Assembly (NCBI RefSeq): GCF_018388445.1 | Contig: NZ_CP074405.1 | Span: 496,001 to 560,000 of the forward strand | From: Cellulomonas wangleii | GTDB taxonomy: Bacteria > Actinomycetota > Actinomycetes > Actinomycetales > Cellulomonadaceae | Reading direction: 5' to 3' | DNA length: 64,000 bases | In this document: in pieces, positions 24,504-32,687 of the stretch | Layout: each line of letters starts with the position of its first letter | Numbering within the stretch: position 1 is the first letter of the stretch | The notes under the pieces: model-generated | Seen by the model: the letters and a program-made list of their open reading frames with translations, nothing else | Databases searched by the model: none | What the model was told of the DNA's origin: nothing | Made by a program: the position numbers and the translations under genes

Positions 24504-24992
24504 CTAGGTCCCGGACAGTTCGACACGGGTGAACCGACGAGAGCCCTGGATCCTGCCAGTGCTCTCGACGCTGACTTGGTTGCTTGTGAGCGGCCTGGGA
24601 CCGCTCCTGGATGTCGGAGGGGATGCTCCTCGAGCATTCAGCACGATGCCCTGCGAGGCTGCCCACGCCCGGGTCGCCTTCGGGTCGCTGCTCTTCGGGG
24701 CGACCGAGCCCGCTCGCCGGCGCTGGCCACTCTTCCCCGTGTCCCGCCGTCCAGCGTCGGTGTATGGCTTGAGACTCTCCTCGAACGCTGCCGTGTGCTC
24801 GGCGTAGACGTCGACCTCGCGGCCGCGTCCATCTACGGTGAAGCGGCGAGTGTCGGTCGCTTCCGCGCGGCAGATGTCGCAGTGGAAGGTCGTCGTGACA
24901 CGTGTAGCCGTTCGGTGTCCTCCAGGCGGCGGTGTGGGCTTAGCGGCGGCTGCTTGCCCCAGTTCGCTCGTGCGGATGGGGGCGATGTTCAC
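24504..24992 (-). pseudogene. Lsr2-like protein gene with a frameshift in the DNA-binding domain
   Basis: From GTG 24992 the frame reads VNIAPIRTSELGQAAAA, then the zinc-finger/dimer-like FHCDICRAEATDTRRFTVDG and EVDVYAEHTAAFEESLKPYT, and the Lsr2 C-terminal helix ATRAWAASQGIVLNARG. At about 24625 the expected motif continues only after a one-base shift: SIPSDIQERSQAAHKQPSQ. In the annotated frame the rest is out-of-frame sequence to TAG at 24504. Lsr2 is the AT-rich-DNA silencer of actinobacteria; small Lsr2-like genes are common in mobile regions. The RGR minor-groove hook is RG-S here. The gene is probably inactive. Its GTG overlaps a TGA in frame with the upstream nuclease gene. Confidence 0.6.
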
Positions 24993-25084
24993 CTCTTGTC
25001 GCCGGGGGTGAGCGGCTTGCGCAGGGGCACGCCGACGACTAGGTCGACGCCAGCTTCCTCGACCTCGATTTCGACGAGCAGGTT

Positions 25085-25780
25085 CTATTTCCTGTCGAGC
25101 TCGCCGTGCTCGTCGAGGGACTCGGCTGCCTCCTGGTCCATGGTCTGCTCGGGAGCAACGCCCCGTGCTCGCTCCTCGATGATTTCGTCGAGGAGGCTCC
25201 ACGGTTCGGACCGGAACGGCCATTCGAGCGGCTCGCAGATCTTCTGCGACGAGGCGATGAGTGCCCTCTGCTGCGCTGGCGTGTACCTGTGCCAGGTGCT
25301 ACCGGTCAGGTCGGAGTTCTTGGCGAACGCGTAGTGCCAGTGCTCTCCGAAGCCGAAGAGGCTCACTGCCACCAGGTCGAACTGGCCGAACAGCAGCAGG
25401 TTCGTCTCGAGCGTCGTGCCGTCGTCGAACTCGATCTCCCGCTTATCGGAACCGTTGCACTGGAAGGTGCCCCCCCACCGACCGTCTCCTCGGTCGATGC
25501 AGCTGGCGGTGTCAAGGCTCTTGGTCTCCACCTTGAACTGCTGGTTCCGGTACGTGAAGTTCAGGTCGCCCTTCATCCGCTTCGTCTTGTCCCGGTGGTT
25601 GACTCGGTTAGAGTCGGCGGGCTTCACGAGGTTGATGATCCGGGGGTCGCTCTCGAAGACGTCGGTCCGGAGCTTGAACTCCGCCACGAAGCCGTACACC
25701 ATGCCTCGTAGGACGCTGCTCTCTGCGACGAGAGCGTCGAGCTCGTCGAGGCTAATGCCCCACTTGTCCAGGTAGACCAT
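25085..25780 (-). CDS. PD-(D/E)XK restriction-endonuclease-like protein 2 (paralogue)
   Basis: 231 residues, clearly paralogous to the product of 23766-24449: MVYLDKWGIS, FESDPRIINL, core MKGDLNFTYRNQQFKVETKS (Asp72, Glu85, Lys87), FQCNGSDKR, GQFDLVAVSLFGFGEHWHYA with AKNSDL, and WSLLDEIIEERARG. Both copies keep the catalytic triad, so a two-subunit nuclease cutting an asymmetric site, or two independent enzymes, are both plausible. After TAG (25085-25087) the same frame stays open for 31 codons (LLVEIEVEEAGVDLVVGVPL...) to a TGA at 24989 that overlaps the next gene's GTG; this looks like a premature stop or read-through. ATG at 25780. The 256 bases upstream to the IS3 element contain no other gene. 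Confidence 0.78.
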   Translation of the reverse strand: MVYLDKWGISLDELDALVAESSVLRGMVYGFVAEFKLRTDVFESDPRIINLVKPADSNRVNHRDKTKRMKGDLNFTYRNQQFKVETKSLDTASCIDRGDGRWGGTFQCNGSDKREIEFDDGTTLETNLLLFGQFDLVAVSLFGFGEHWHYAFAKNSDLTGSTWHRYTPAQQRALIASSQKICEPLEWPFRSEPWSLLDEIIEERARGVAPEQTMDQEAAESLDEHGELDRK

Positions 25781-26063
25781 TCCGATCCCGTCCGGTGCGT
25801 TGGATGCTGTGTGTCACACAGGGTCGCACCTTCCACCGGGCGAATTGGGCACCTCGCCAAGATCTGTCGGCGGAAGTTCCGGGTGCTCCTGCTTACCGCG
25901 ACCGGCACGGCTGCTTGTACGCCATGAGGGCAGGGCTCGGCCGGCGTGGTCTCCGCGAGCACCAATCTGGAGCGGCCTGCAGCGGGAGAAGTTGGACACC
26001 ATCGCTCATCACAGACCTGTGAATAGCGGTCGGGGCTGATGCACGAGTAGGTGACAGTCGGTC

Positions 26064-26954
26064 TCAGGCGGCGAGTGCGACCTGAGCGGTCATGATGGTC
26101 TCGAACTCGATGGGTGTCAGCCGTCCGAGCCGGGCTTGGCGTCGGCGGCGGCGGTGGTAGGTACCCTCGATCCAGGTGATGATCGCCAGAGGGAGTTCGT
26201 CGCGGGTGGTCGAGCGTCGTCGGTTCAGGACGTTGTCCTGCAGCAGGGAGAAGAAGCTCACCATCGCGGCGTTGTCGCCGGCGGAGGCTACCTGGCCCAT
26301 GGAGCCGACCAGGTCGTGACGGGTCAGGACGCGGGCGACCTTCCGGCTTCGGAACTGGCTGCCCCTGTCCGAATGCACCACGCACCCGGCGACGGCCCGA
26401 CGCCGTTGGACGGCGCTGACCAGAGCGTTCACTGCGATCTGGGACGTCATGCGGTCGCTGATGGAGTAGCCGACGATCCGGTTGGAGAACACGTCCTTGA
26501 TCGCGCAGAGGTAGACCTTGCCCTCGCTGGTGGGGTGTTCGGTGATGTCCCACAGCCACAACCGGTTCGGTGCGTCGGCGCGGAATCGGCGCAGCACGAG
26601 GTCGTCGTGAGCTGGCGGCCCGCCCTTCTTGCCGCCCTTCGTGCGCTTCTTGCCGAACGCCGACCACCAGCCGTTGCCCGAGCAGATCCGCCACACGCGC
26701 CGGTCACACGCCCGGTGCCCGGCCCGGGTGGCTTCGTCGGCCAGGAGCCGGTAGCCGAACTCCGGGTCGTCGCGGCGGGCGTCGAACAGGGCGTTGGACA
26801 GGTGCGCCTCGTCGAGTTCGCGGGCACCTACCGGGGCGGCGAGCCAGCGGTAGTAGGGCTGCCTGGCGAGCTTGAGGACCCGGCACGTCACCGCGACGGG
26901 AATCCCGTCGGCGGCGAGTCCGCTCACGAGCGGGTAGAGCCTTTCCCGGCAGGT
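26064..26954 (-). pseudogene. IS3 orfB transposase, catalytic Glu replaced by Val
   Basis: The frame reads ERLYPLVSGLAADGIPVAVT, RQPYYRWL, FGYRLLADEATRAGHRACD, then the DDE core: NRLWLWDITEHPTSEGKVYL (first Asp), GCVVHSDRGSQFRSRKV (second Asp) and GDNAAMVSFFSLLQDNVL, where the family has ESFF, so the third catalytic residue is Val (GTG instead of GAG). It ends with TPIEFETIMTAQVALAA at 26064. OrfB of this family is normally made by -1 frameshifting from orfA. Apart from the Glu it appears complete, so the loss of function may be recent. Confidence 0.85.
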
Positions 26955-27235
26955 GCGCCAGGGACAGGTACGCCGCGGCGCGGCGGAGGATCTCGTTCTC
27001 CTGCTCCAGCAAGCGGATCCGCCGGTGGGCTTCACGCAGCTCGGCCGAGTCCGTGCGGGTCACCCCCGGCCGGTTGCCGTCTTCGATGTCAGCGTCACAC
27101 AGCCGGTTGCGCAGGCACGACTCGGCGATGTCGAAGTCCGCTGCGCCCTGCTTGATCGGAGCGTCCCCGCGGCGAGCCAACGGCCACGACGTCGTCGCGG
27201 AACTCCATCGGATAGGGCCTGGGCACGGTGCACAT
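26950..27235 (-). pseudogene. IS3 orfA, frameshifted near its start
   Basis: From ATG 27235: MCTVPRPYPMEFRDDVVAV, then one extra base puts the continuation ARRGDAPIKQGAADFDIAES in another frame; it goes on with CLRNRLCDADIEDGNRPGVT (helix-turn-helix) and the leucine-zipper-like AHRRIRLLEQENEILRRAAA, ending near AHLPGK. OrfA binds the element ends and regulates transposition. Confidence 0.8.
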
Positions 27236-27502
27236 CCTTCCAGCGGCGCCTACGGCGCCACAGATGGGTGTCACCTACTCGTGCAGCAGCCCCCACTCGA
27301 GCTGATGCGTAGAGTGCCCGCGCCGCCCTGGTGCGCGCGGCGAATCATCGCGCTCAGCTGCGCGCCTGACCCGTGGTTCGCGCGCCACGAGGCAGTCGGT
27401 GTCGAGCAGTTCCGTGGGACCGCGCCGCAAAAGGCCCCGGTCTGCGCCCGGGCGGACATCCCTGTCGCCATCCCATCGCCTCCGGGGAGCAGTGTTAGTG
27501 CG

Positions 27503-27779
27503 TCCGGTAGGCATCGCGGTGGTGGTCGATCGTCAGGACGAGACCGTCCGCGTCGCGTCGTCGATGAGGTGAGGCACCCGGAACTCACCGCGACAGGAGT
27601 GCCGGAGGCAGCGCGTCGCGCCCGACTCCGAGGCCGACGTCCACGTCTCCGTTCGCCTGGGCCATCTCGTTGCGCAGCCGCCCGCCCGACAGGATGTCGA
27701 GGGTCTCCTCGAGCGCGTCGAGGTCCTCGGCGGCGACCAGCACGAGCTCACGGCGACCGGTCCAGTCCGTGGGCCCTTC
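27503..27779 (-). pseudogene. remnants of a second Phd/RelE-type toxin-antitoxin pair
   Basis: Reading the minus strand: 27779-27585 gives TDWTGRRELVLVAAEDLDAL, EETLDILSGGRLRNEMAQAN, an antitoxin C-terminal part without its N-terminus; 27600-27503 gives RGEFRVPHLIDDATRTV and, one base shifted, VLTIDHHRDAYRTH, the end of a RelE/ParE toxin. The middle of the toxin is deleted. The order antitoxin-toxin and the motifs match the intact pair at 11379-11914. The stretch 27289-27502 between this and the IS3 element contains nothing I can support. Confidence 0.65.
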
Positions 27780-27816
27780 AGCGGTTCGGTACCTCCGCTC
27801 GGTGGACTCCACCTGT

Positions 27817-28548
27817 TCAGCTCGGAGCCCGTTCGTCCTGCGCGACGTCCGCCGGCGCCGCCTGCTGCTCCGGCGCACGACGCTCGACAGCGTCGCGGCG
27901 CAGCACCGCCGCGGCGAGCAGGCCTTGCCCCACGGTGTACGTCAGCATCACCCAGAACCCCTGACCCGCCAGGTCCCACGACGGGACGAACGCCTCGAGC
28001 GCGATGAGCGCGTCGCTCAGCAGGAAGATCGCCCCGCCCAGCGCTGCGAGGCGTCCCAGCCCGGTCGCCAGCACGGCCATGGCCGTGAGCATCCCGCCGT
28101 AGACGCACACCGGCACGAGCAGGCTGCCCGCGTGCGGTGCGCACAGGGCCACCAGCGTCCCGAGCGCCGCGACGTACGGCAGCAGCAGGAGCCGACGCCG
28201 GTGCACGACGGAGCTGCGCACGAAGGGCGCGAACGCGACGACGTACGCCACCTGGGCCAGCAGGAAGAACCCGACCATCACCAGGAAGGACATGTCGTCG
28301 TCGACCAGCGACGGCACGAGGTCGCCGAGCCACGAGAACCCCAGCGCGACGAGCACCCAGGTCACCAGCCGGCTGCGCGGCCTGCGCGTGGCGGTCAGGA
28401 CGACTGCGGCGAGCGCGGGCATCAGGGTCCACTGGCTCACGGTCGACAGGTCCTGCGCGCCCGTCGCCTCGGCGGTGAGGTGGACGAGCAGGAGCACGAC
28501 GGCGACTGCGGCCCAGGTGCGTGCGGCTGTGGACAGCGTGCGTCCCAC
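27817..28548 (-). CDS. YhhN-family lysoplasmalogenase-like membrane protein
   Basis: 243 residues with about eight hydrophobic segments, the topology of the YhhN/TMEM86 family, whose characterised members hydrolyse the vinyl ether bond of lysoplasmalogens. Family-type features are the acidic residues in membrane context FSWLGDLVPSLVDDDMSFLV, FFLLAQVAYVVAF and IFLLSDALIALEAF. GTG 28548 (VGRTLSTAARTW) is preceded by GAGGAGGTC at good spacing. The last 25 residues (RRDAVERRAPEQQAAPADV) are a cytosolic tail. It stands alone; the 234 bases to the divergent gene at 28783 contain the promoters. It marks the return to ordinary chromosome after the accessory region. Confidence 0.85.
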   Translation of the reverse strand: MGRTLSTAARTWAAVAVVLLLVHLTAEATGAQDLSTVSQWTLMPALAAVVLTATRRPRSRLVTWVLVALGFSWLGDLVPSLVDDDMSFLVMVGFFLLAQVAYVVAFAPFVRSSVVHRRRLLLLPYVAALGTLVALCAPHAGSLLVPVCVYGGMLTAMAVLATGLGRLAALGGAIFLLSDALIALEAFVPSWDLAGQGFWVMLTYTVGQGLLAAAVLRRDAVERRAPEQQAAPADVAQDERAPS

Positions 28549-28782
28549 GACGACCTCCTCGCCGCCGAGGTGAGTCCCGGCGGCCGACAGTGCGGGACCC
28601 CGTCGTCCCGGAGCGCCGATGCTAGCGGCGCGAACCGCCCGCAGATGCTGCGCTGCCGCCCTGGTCGTCACCGCGTTCGTCCTGGTCAACCCGGTCCGCC
28701 TGCCTCCGATGTCACTTTCTCGGCTCTCCGTGGCACAGGGGAGGGGTCGCTCCGCTGCGGCTCCCGGATCGAAGGAGGAGCC

Positions 28783-29235
28783 ATGAAGAACCCCACGGAC
28801 GCGCTCGAGGCCGTCGCCGACGCCGCCGCAGTCCTCACCTACGCCGTCAGCGTCCTGCCACCGTCGGCCACGATCGGGATGCTCGCCGGGCAGCTGGACC
28901 GCCTGTCGCGGGCCGTCGCCCGGGCGCAGGTCATCGCGACGGTCGACCCCGAGGCGATGCTCGACGAGCCCGTGCCCGGCCGCTTCGCACCCGAGGACGC
29001 CACCGAGCACGCGGACGACCTCGCGACCCTCGCGGCGATCGCGGCCATGCCGACGGGGCCCGTCATGGTCGCGGTCCGCGTCCGGTCCCTCGACGACGAC
29101 TCGATCGAGGACGCGCTGCGGGTGTGGCTCAACGGACAGCACTTCGTGGCCGCGCCCGCCGGCGAGCGGTACGAGATCGACGGCAACCGACTCGCCAGCG
29201 CCATCGCCGATCGATTCCTGCCGGTGGAGCTGTGA
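28783..29235 (+). CDS. hypothetical protein (150 aa)
   Basis: From ATG 28783, three bases after GAAGGAGGAG: MKNPTDALEAVADAAAVLTY, then a helical N-terminal half (ATIGMLAGQLDRLSRAVARA) and a mixed C-terminal half (GPVMVAVRVRSLDDDSIEDA, ERYEIDGNRLASAIADRFL). Acidic overall, no signal peptide or membrane segment. I recognise no family. It precedes the FUSC gene on the same strand with a 107-bp gap, so it may have its own or a shared promoter. Confidence 0.75.
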   Translation: MKNPTDALEAVADAAAVLTYAVSVLPPSATIGMLAGQLDRLSRAVARAQVIATVDPEAMLDEPVPGRFAPEDATEHADDLATLAAIAAMPTGPVMVAVRVRSLDDDSIEDALRVWLNGQHFVAAPAGERYEIDGNRLASAIADRFLPVEL

Positions 29236-29342
29236 TCCTGGGCTCGGCGGCGCGCGGACGGGCCGCGACCCGGCCTGTGGCGGCTCCCTCCCTCCCGCCC
29301 TAGCGTGAGGACCGAGCGTGGCCGAACCTCCGAGGGGGCACC

Positions 29343-31199
29343 GTGGGGGGCACTGGGAGCACCGAGGCGCGTACGCGCCCCAAGGGCAGCCCGATGCTGA
29401 TCGTGCTGATGATCATCGTGGTCCTGCCGTCAGTCCTGCTGGCCGACGCCTGGGGCGCGGGTGCGGCCGGGATCATCGGCGGGCTGACGGGCATGTTCGC
29501 GCTGGTGGCGCTGATCGGGGGTCCGCTGCGGGCGGACCTGCGCGTCGCCGCGGTGATGGGACCGCTGCTCGTCGTCGCGGCGGCGGTGCCGCGCCTGGTG
29601 GCGGAGACGTCGCGCCCGTGGGCGATGGTGCTGGTCGTGCTGCTCACCGCGGTGGCGGCGCTGCTCCCGCTGGTCGGGCCGCGCTTCGGCACGGCGGGCC
29701 TGGGCCTGGGGATGACGACGATGTTCGGCTACGGCTACGCGCCGGAGGGCGGGGCCGACCACCGGCAGGTGATCGCGGCGGCGGTCGCGGGCGTCGTCGT
29801 GGCCGTCGTGCTGCGCGTCCTCATGGGGATCTCCGACCCGTCGAAGCCGACGCGGGAGCAGGTCGCCGCGGTGCTCGTCGCCGACGACCCGACCACGGCC
29901 ACCGCGACCGCGTTCGGCACCTGGCTGACCGACGGCCGCCAGCGGTGGCTCGCGCAGGCGCTCGAGGGTGCGTCGAGCTACCGGCTGGCCCTGCGGACCG
30001 CCGAGCTGGCGGACGGCGCCGGCCCGGGTGACGTCCCTGCGCTGCAGGACCGGGCCCAGGGGCTGGCCGCGCGGCTGCGGGCCAAGCCGGGACGCGAGAG
30101 GCACGCGACGACGTCCGTGTCACGGACGTCGTCACCGACGCCGCCGGCGGCAGCGGGCCCGTCGTCCGCGCCGGGCGTCGTCGAGGTCCCCGACGCCCCG
30201 GGCGCCGCGCTCGACGTCGTCGAGCAGGCCCTGCTGACGCGCGACACCAGCGCCGTCCGGCTCGAGCGCGACCGGCGCCAGCAGCTGCAGGACGCCGTGC
30301 TGCACCCCTCCGCCCGCCTGCGGTCCGTGCAGGTGCGGCACGCGCTGCGCACCGCGCTCGCGGTGCTGATCATGCTGCTGATCACCTCGCGCCTGCAGCG
30401 CGGCGACCCGCTGGTCTCCACCGCGCTGCTCGCGACCTTCGGCATCATGCAGGCCACCTGGAGCGACACCGCGGTCAAGACGCGGAACAAGGTCGTCGGG
30501 GTGGTCGCCGGTGCGCTCACGGTCGCGGTGGTGCTGCTGGTCGTGCCGGAGCGGTTCCTGGTCCTCGTCGCCGCCGTCTGCCTGTGCCTGGGGCTCTGGT
30601 ACATCGTCACGCTGCCGGCGCTGGGCAACGCGTTCATGGTGGTCGTCAGCGTCGGCTTCAACGCCGTGAGCCGCGACCTGGACCCGGTCACGCTGCTGAC
30701 GCAGTACGTCGGGCTCATCGCCTGCGCGGTGCTGCTCGGCGTGGTCCTCGGGTTCGTCGTCGTCCCGGGCTTCCGGCCGCCACCGCTGCGTGAACGCGTC
30801 CGGACCGCCGCGCAGGCCACCGCGACGGCGTTGCAGGCGTCCAGTGGCCCGGGGTCGCACCAGCCGGACCAGATCGCCCTGCTCCGCGACGCCGTGCGCC
30901 TGCAGGACGACCTGGTGCCGGACCGCGACCGGCTCGACGACAGGCAGCTCGCCGAGCTGGACTCGCTGCGCAACGGGCTGCGCGACCTGACCGTGCTGGC
31001 CCAGGCGGTGCCGCTGGCCCCCGCGGAGCTCGACCACGTCGTGCAGACGCTGGACCCCGACGGGCGGGCCGGGTCGGACCTGCAGGACGGTGCTGCCGCC
31101 GAGGCGTCCGGTGCCGGGTCGTCGACGCTGTGGGACCTGGCCCAGCAGGCCGGGGAGTCGGAGCGGTACCTGCTGCGGACGCTCCCCGCCGGGGCCTGA
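29343..31199 (+). CDS. FUSC-family membrane protein
   Basis: 618 residues with two blocks of hydrophobic segments: about 18-165 (MLIVLMIIVVLPSVLLADAW onward) and about 345-480 (LRTALAVLIMLLITSRL, FLVLVAAVCLCLGLWYIV, LIACAVLLGVVLGFVVV), separated by a soluble region of about 170 residues, plus a soluble C-terminal tail. This duplicated arrangement is that of the fusaric acid resistance / aromatic acid exporter group, which exports small organic acids. GTG 29343 follows GAGGGGGCACC. No membrane-fusion or outer-membrane partner is expected in this type of cell, and none is seen. Substrate unknown. Confidence 0.8.
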   Translation: MGGTGSTEARTRPKGSPMLIVLMIIVVLPSVLLADAWGAGAAGIIGGLTGMFALVALIGGPLRADLRVAAVMGPLLVVAAAVPRLVAETSRPWAMVLVVLLTAVAALLPLVGPRFGTAGLGLGMTTMFGYGYAPEGGADHRQVIAAAVAGVVVAVVLRVLMGISDPSKPTREQVAAVLVADDPTTATATAFGTWLTDGRQRWLAQALEGASSYRLALRTAELADGAGPGDVPALQDRAQGLAARLRAKPGRERHATTSVSRTSSPTPPAAAGPSSAPGVVEVPDAPGAALDVVEQALLTRDTSAVRLERDRRQQLQDAVLHPSARLRSVQVRHALRTALAVLIMLLITSRLQRGDPLVSTALLATFGIMQATWSDTAVKTRNKVVGVVAGALTVAVVLLVVPERFLVLVAAVCLCLGLWYIVTLPALGNAFMVVVSVGFNAVSRDLDPVTLLTQYVGLIACAVLLGVVLGFVVVPGFRPPPLRERVRTAAQATATALQASSGPGSHQPDQIALLRDAVRLQDDLVPDRDRLDDRQLAELDSLRNGLRDLTVLAQAVPLAPAELDHVVQTLDPDGRAGSDLQDGAAAEASGAGSSTLWDLAQQAGESERYLLRTLPAGA

Positions 31200-31239
31200 G
31201 CCGGTCCGCTCCGTCCCGCCCGGTCAGCGCCGACGTGCC

Positions 31240-31665
31240 TCAGGCGCGCGACGCCGGGCTCGGGTCGAGCGGTCGCGCCGAGGGCGTCGCGGGGACCTCG
31301 ACGACGTCGCCGCCCGCCGACCCGCGTGTGCTGCCCCGCAGCACGCCCGCGACGACCAGCGCACCGCACGCCGGCTCCGTCGGTGACGTGCGCTCGCGCA
31401 GCAGCAGCCACGAGGCGCCGGTGCCGACCACGGGGACGAGCATCGAGAACGGCGCGACCGTGCTGGACGGGTGCCGGCCCATCAACGTGGTCCACAGCCC
31501 GGTCCCGACGAGTGTCGCCACCACGACGGTGAACGCCAGCCCGCCGAGCGCGAGGAGTCCCTGCGTGCTGCCGAGCCCGTCGAACGACCCGGCGATCCGC
31601 GCGGGCCCCTCGACGACGAGCGACAGTGCCAGCAGCGGAAGCGGGTTCCCGGTGGCGGAGGTGCT
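31240..31665 (-). pseudogene. EamA-type transporter, C-terminal half only
   Basis: The minus strand encodes GNPLPLLALSLVVEGPARIA, LLALGGLAFTVVVATLVGTG, HPSSTVAPFSMLVPVVGTGA and PACGALVVAGVLRGS: membrane helices 6-10 of a drug/metabolite transporter, normally about 300 residues. The N-terminal half is missing; before GNPLP the frame changes to sequence belonging to the LysR fragment on the other strand. Confidence 0.75.
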
Positions 31666-31945
31666 CGCGGCGGTCGGTGCACGGTCGGGTGCGGTGCCGC
31701 GGATCGTGCACCGGGTCAACGACTTCCACGTGGTCGAGGCGCTCGTCGAGGCCGGTCACGGGGTGTCGCTGCTGCCCCGGTACGCGTTCGGCGGCGGCGC
31801 GCGGGTGCGCCTCGTCCCGCTCGCCGGGGTGCGGGCGGGTCGCCGGATCGACGCACTGGTGCGGCGGGACCGCGCCGAGCGGCTCGTGGTCCGCCGCGTC
31901 CTCGACGAGCTGCGCGCGCTCGCCGCCGACCTCGGGTCCGGCTGA
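31655..31945 (+). pseudogene. LysR-type regulator, C-terminal fragment
   Basis: The plus strand reads VAEVLAAVGARSGAVPRIVH, RVNDFHVVEALVEAGHGVSL, LPRYAFGGGARVRLVPLAGV and ends with helices LVVRRVLDELRALAADLGSG. This is the end of the effector-binding domain of a LysR protein; the helix-turn-helix and first effector subdomain are missing. LysR/EamA genes are often divergent neighbours, so one deletion removing both 5' halves and the shared promoter explains the present state. Confidence 0.7.
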
Positions 31946-32022
31946 TCGACCGGCGGCCTCGTGCGTCGCGCCGCGGGCAATGTCGTCGCAGGTCAGCGGA
32001 TCGGAACCCTAGGGTGGCCGCC

Positions 32023-32571
32023 ATGACGGTCTCCTTCCACCGCCTCGACCCCGTGGGCGCCGATCGCACCGCTCTCGTGGACTTCATGACGCGGAACGTC
32101 TTCCCGTTCCACGTCCGGCCCCGCCTGACGGCGCAGGACGTCGAGGAGCAGGTCGCCGACGGCGCCTACCGCGACGAGGACAACGACACGTACTGGGTGG
32201 AGCACACCGACCTCGGCCGGATCGGGGTGCTGCGCCTGGAGGACCTCACGGAGTCGGCGCCGCTGTTCGACCTGCGCCTGGACGGGCCGGTGCGCGGCCG
32301 GGGCCTCGGGGTCGAGGTCCTGCGTGCGGCCACCGACCACGTGTTCGGCACGATGCCGGACGTGCACCGCTTCGAGGGGCAGACGCGCGAGGACAACATC
32401 GCGATGCGCAAGACCTTCCTGCGGTGCGGCTGGCTCAAGGAGGCGCACTACCGGGAGGGCTGGCCGGTCGAGGGTGCCGCGCCCGTCGCCTCCGTGGCCT
32501 ACGCGGTCCTGCGGCGCGACTGGCAGAGCGGGACCACGACGACGTTCGTCTGGGAGGACCTCACGGTCTGA
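32023..32571 (+). CDS. GNAT-family N-acetyltransferase
   Basis: 182 residues from ATG 32023. The acetyl-CoA binding motif A is RLDGPVRGRGLGVEVLRAAT, followed by HRFEGQTREDNIAMRKTFLR with the typical Asn and the alpha4 helix, then CGWLKEAHYREGWPV, as in RimJ/RimL-like acetyltransferases acting on amino groups of proteins or small molecules. The N-terminus FHRLDPVGADRTALVDFMTR is typical for small-molecule GNATs of actinobacteria. Stand-alone gene between the LysR fragment and the PQQ-type protein. Substrate cannot be read from sequence. Confidence 0.85.
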   Translation: MTVSFHRLDPVGADRTALVDFMTRNVFPFHVRPRLTAQDVEEQVADGAYRDEDNDTYWVEHTDLGRIGVLRLEDLTESAPLFDLRLDGPVRGRGLGVEVLRAATDHVFGTMPDVHRFEGQTREDNIAMRKTFLRCGWLKEAHYREGWPVEGAAPVASVAYAVLRRDWQSGTTTTFVWEDLTV

Positions 32572-32687
32572 CCCGGCCGGCAGCGCCGCCGCCCTCCCGG
32601 GCACCACGCTCGCGCGGCCGTCGCCCGGTCTCGTGACTGTGCACCCGAACGGGCCCGGCCGGCCGGCCCGGCCGCTAGCCTCCGACG

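Larger units (their letters stand above)
26037..27288 (-). mobile_element. IS3-family insertion sequence
   Basis: Both ends carry the inverted repeat TG(A/C)TGCACGAGTAGGTGACA: left 26037-26056, right 27269-27288, identical except for one base. Between them are orfA and orfB on the minus strand in the IS3 arrangement. The 3-base flanks differ (GGC and GCC), so no target duplication is evident. Length about 1.25 kb, normal for the family. Internal mutations (see the two genes) make autonomous transposition unlikely. Confidence 0.9.

Noticed and set aside
22402..25780. Interpretation as a prophage (SOS box, methyltransferase, Lsr2-like gene)
   Set aside because: No structural, packaging, integrase or repressor genes are present, so a restriction-modification cluster is the simpler reading.
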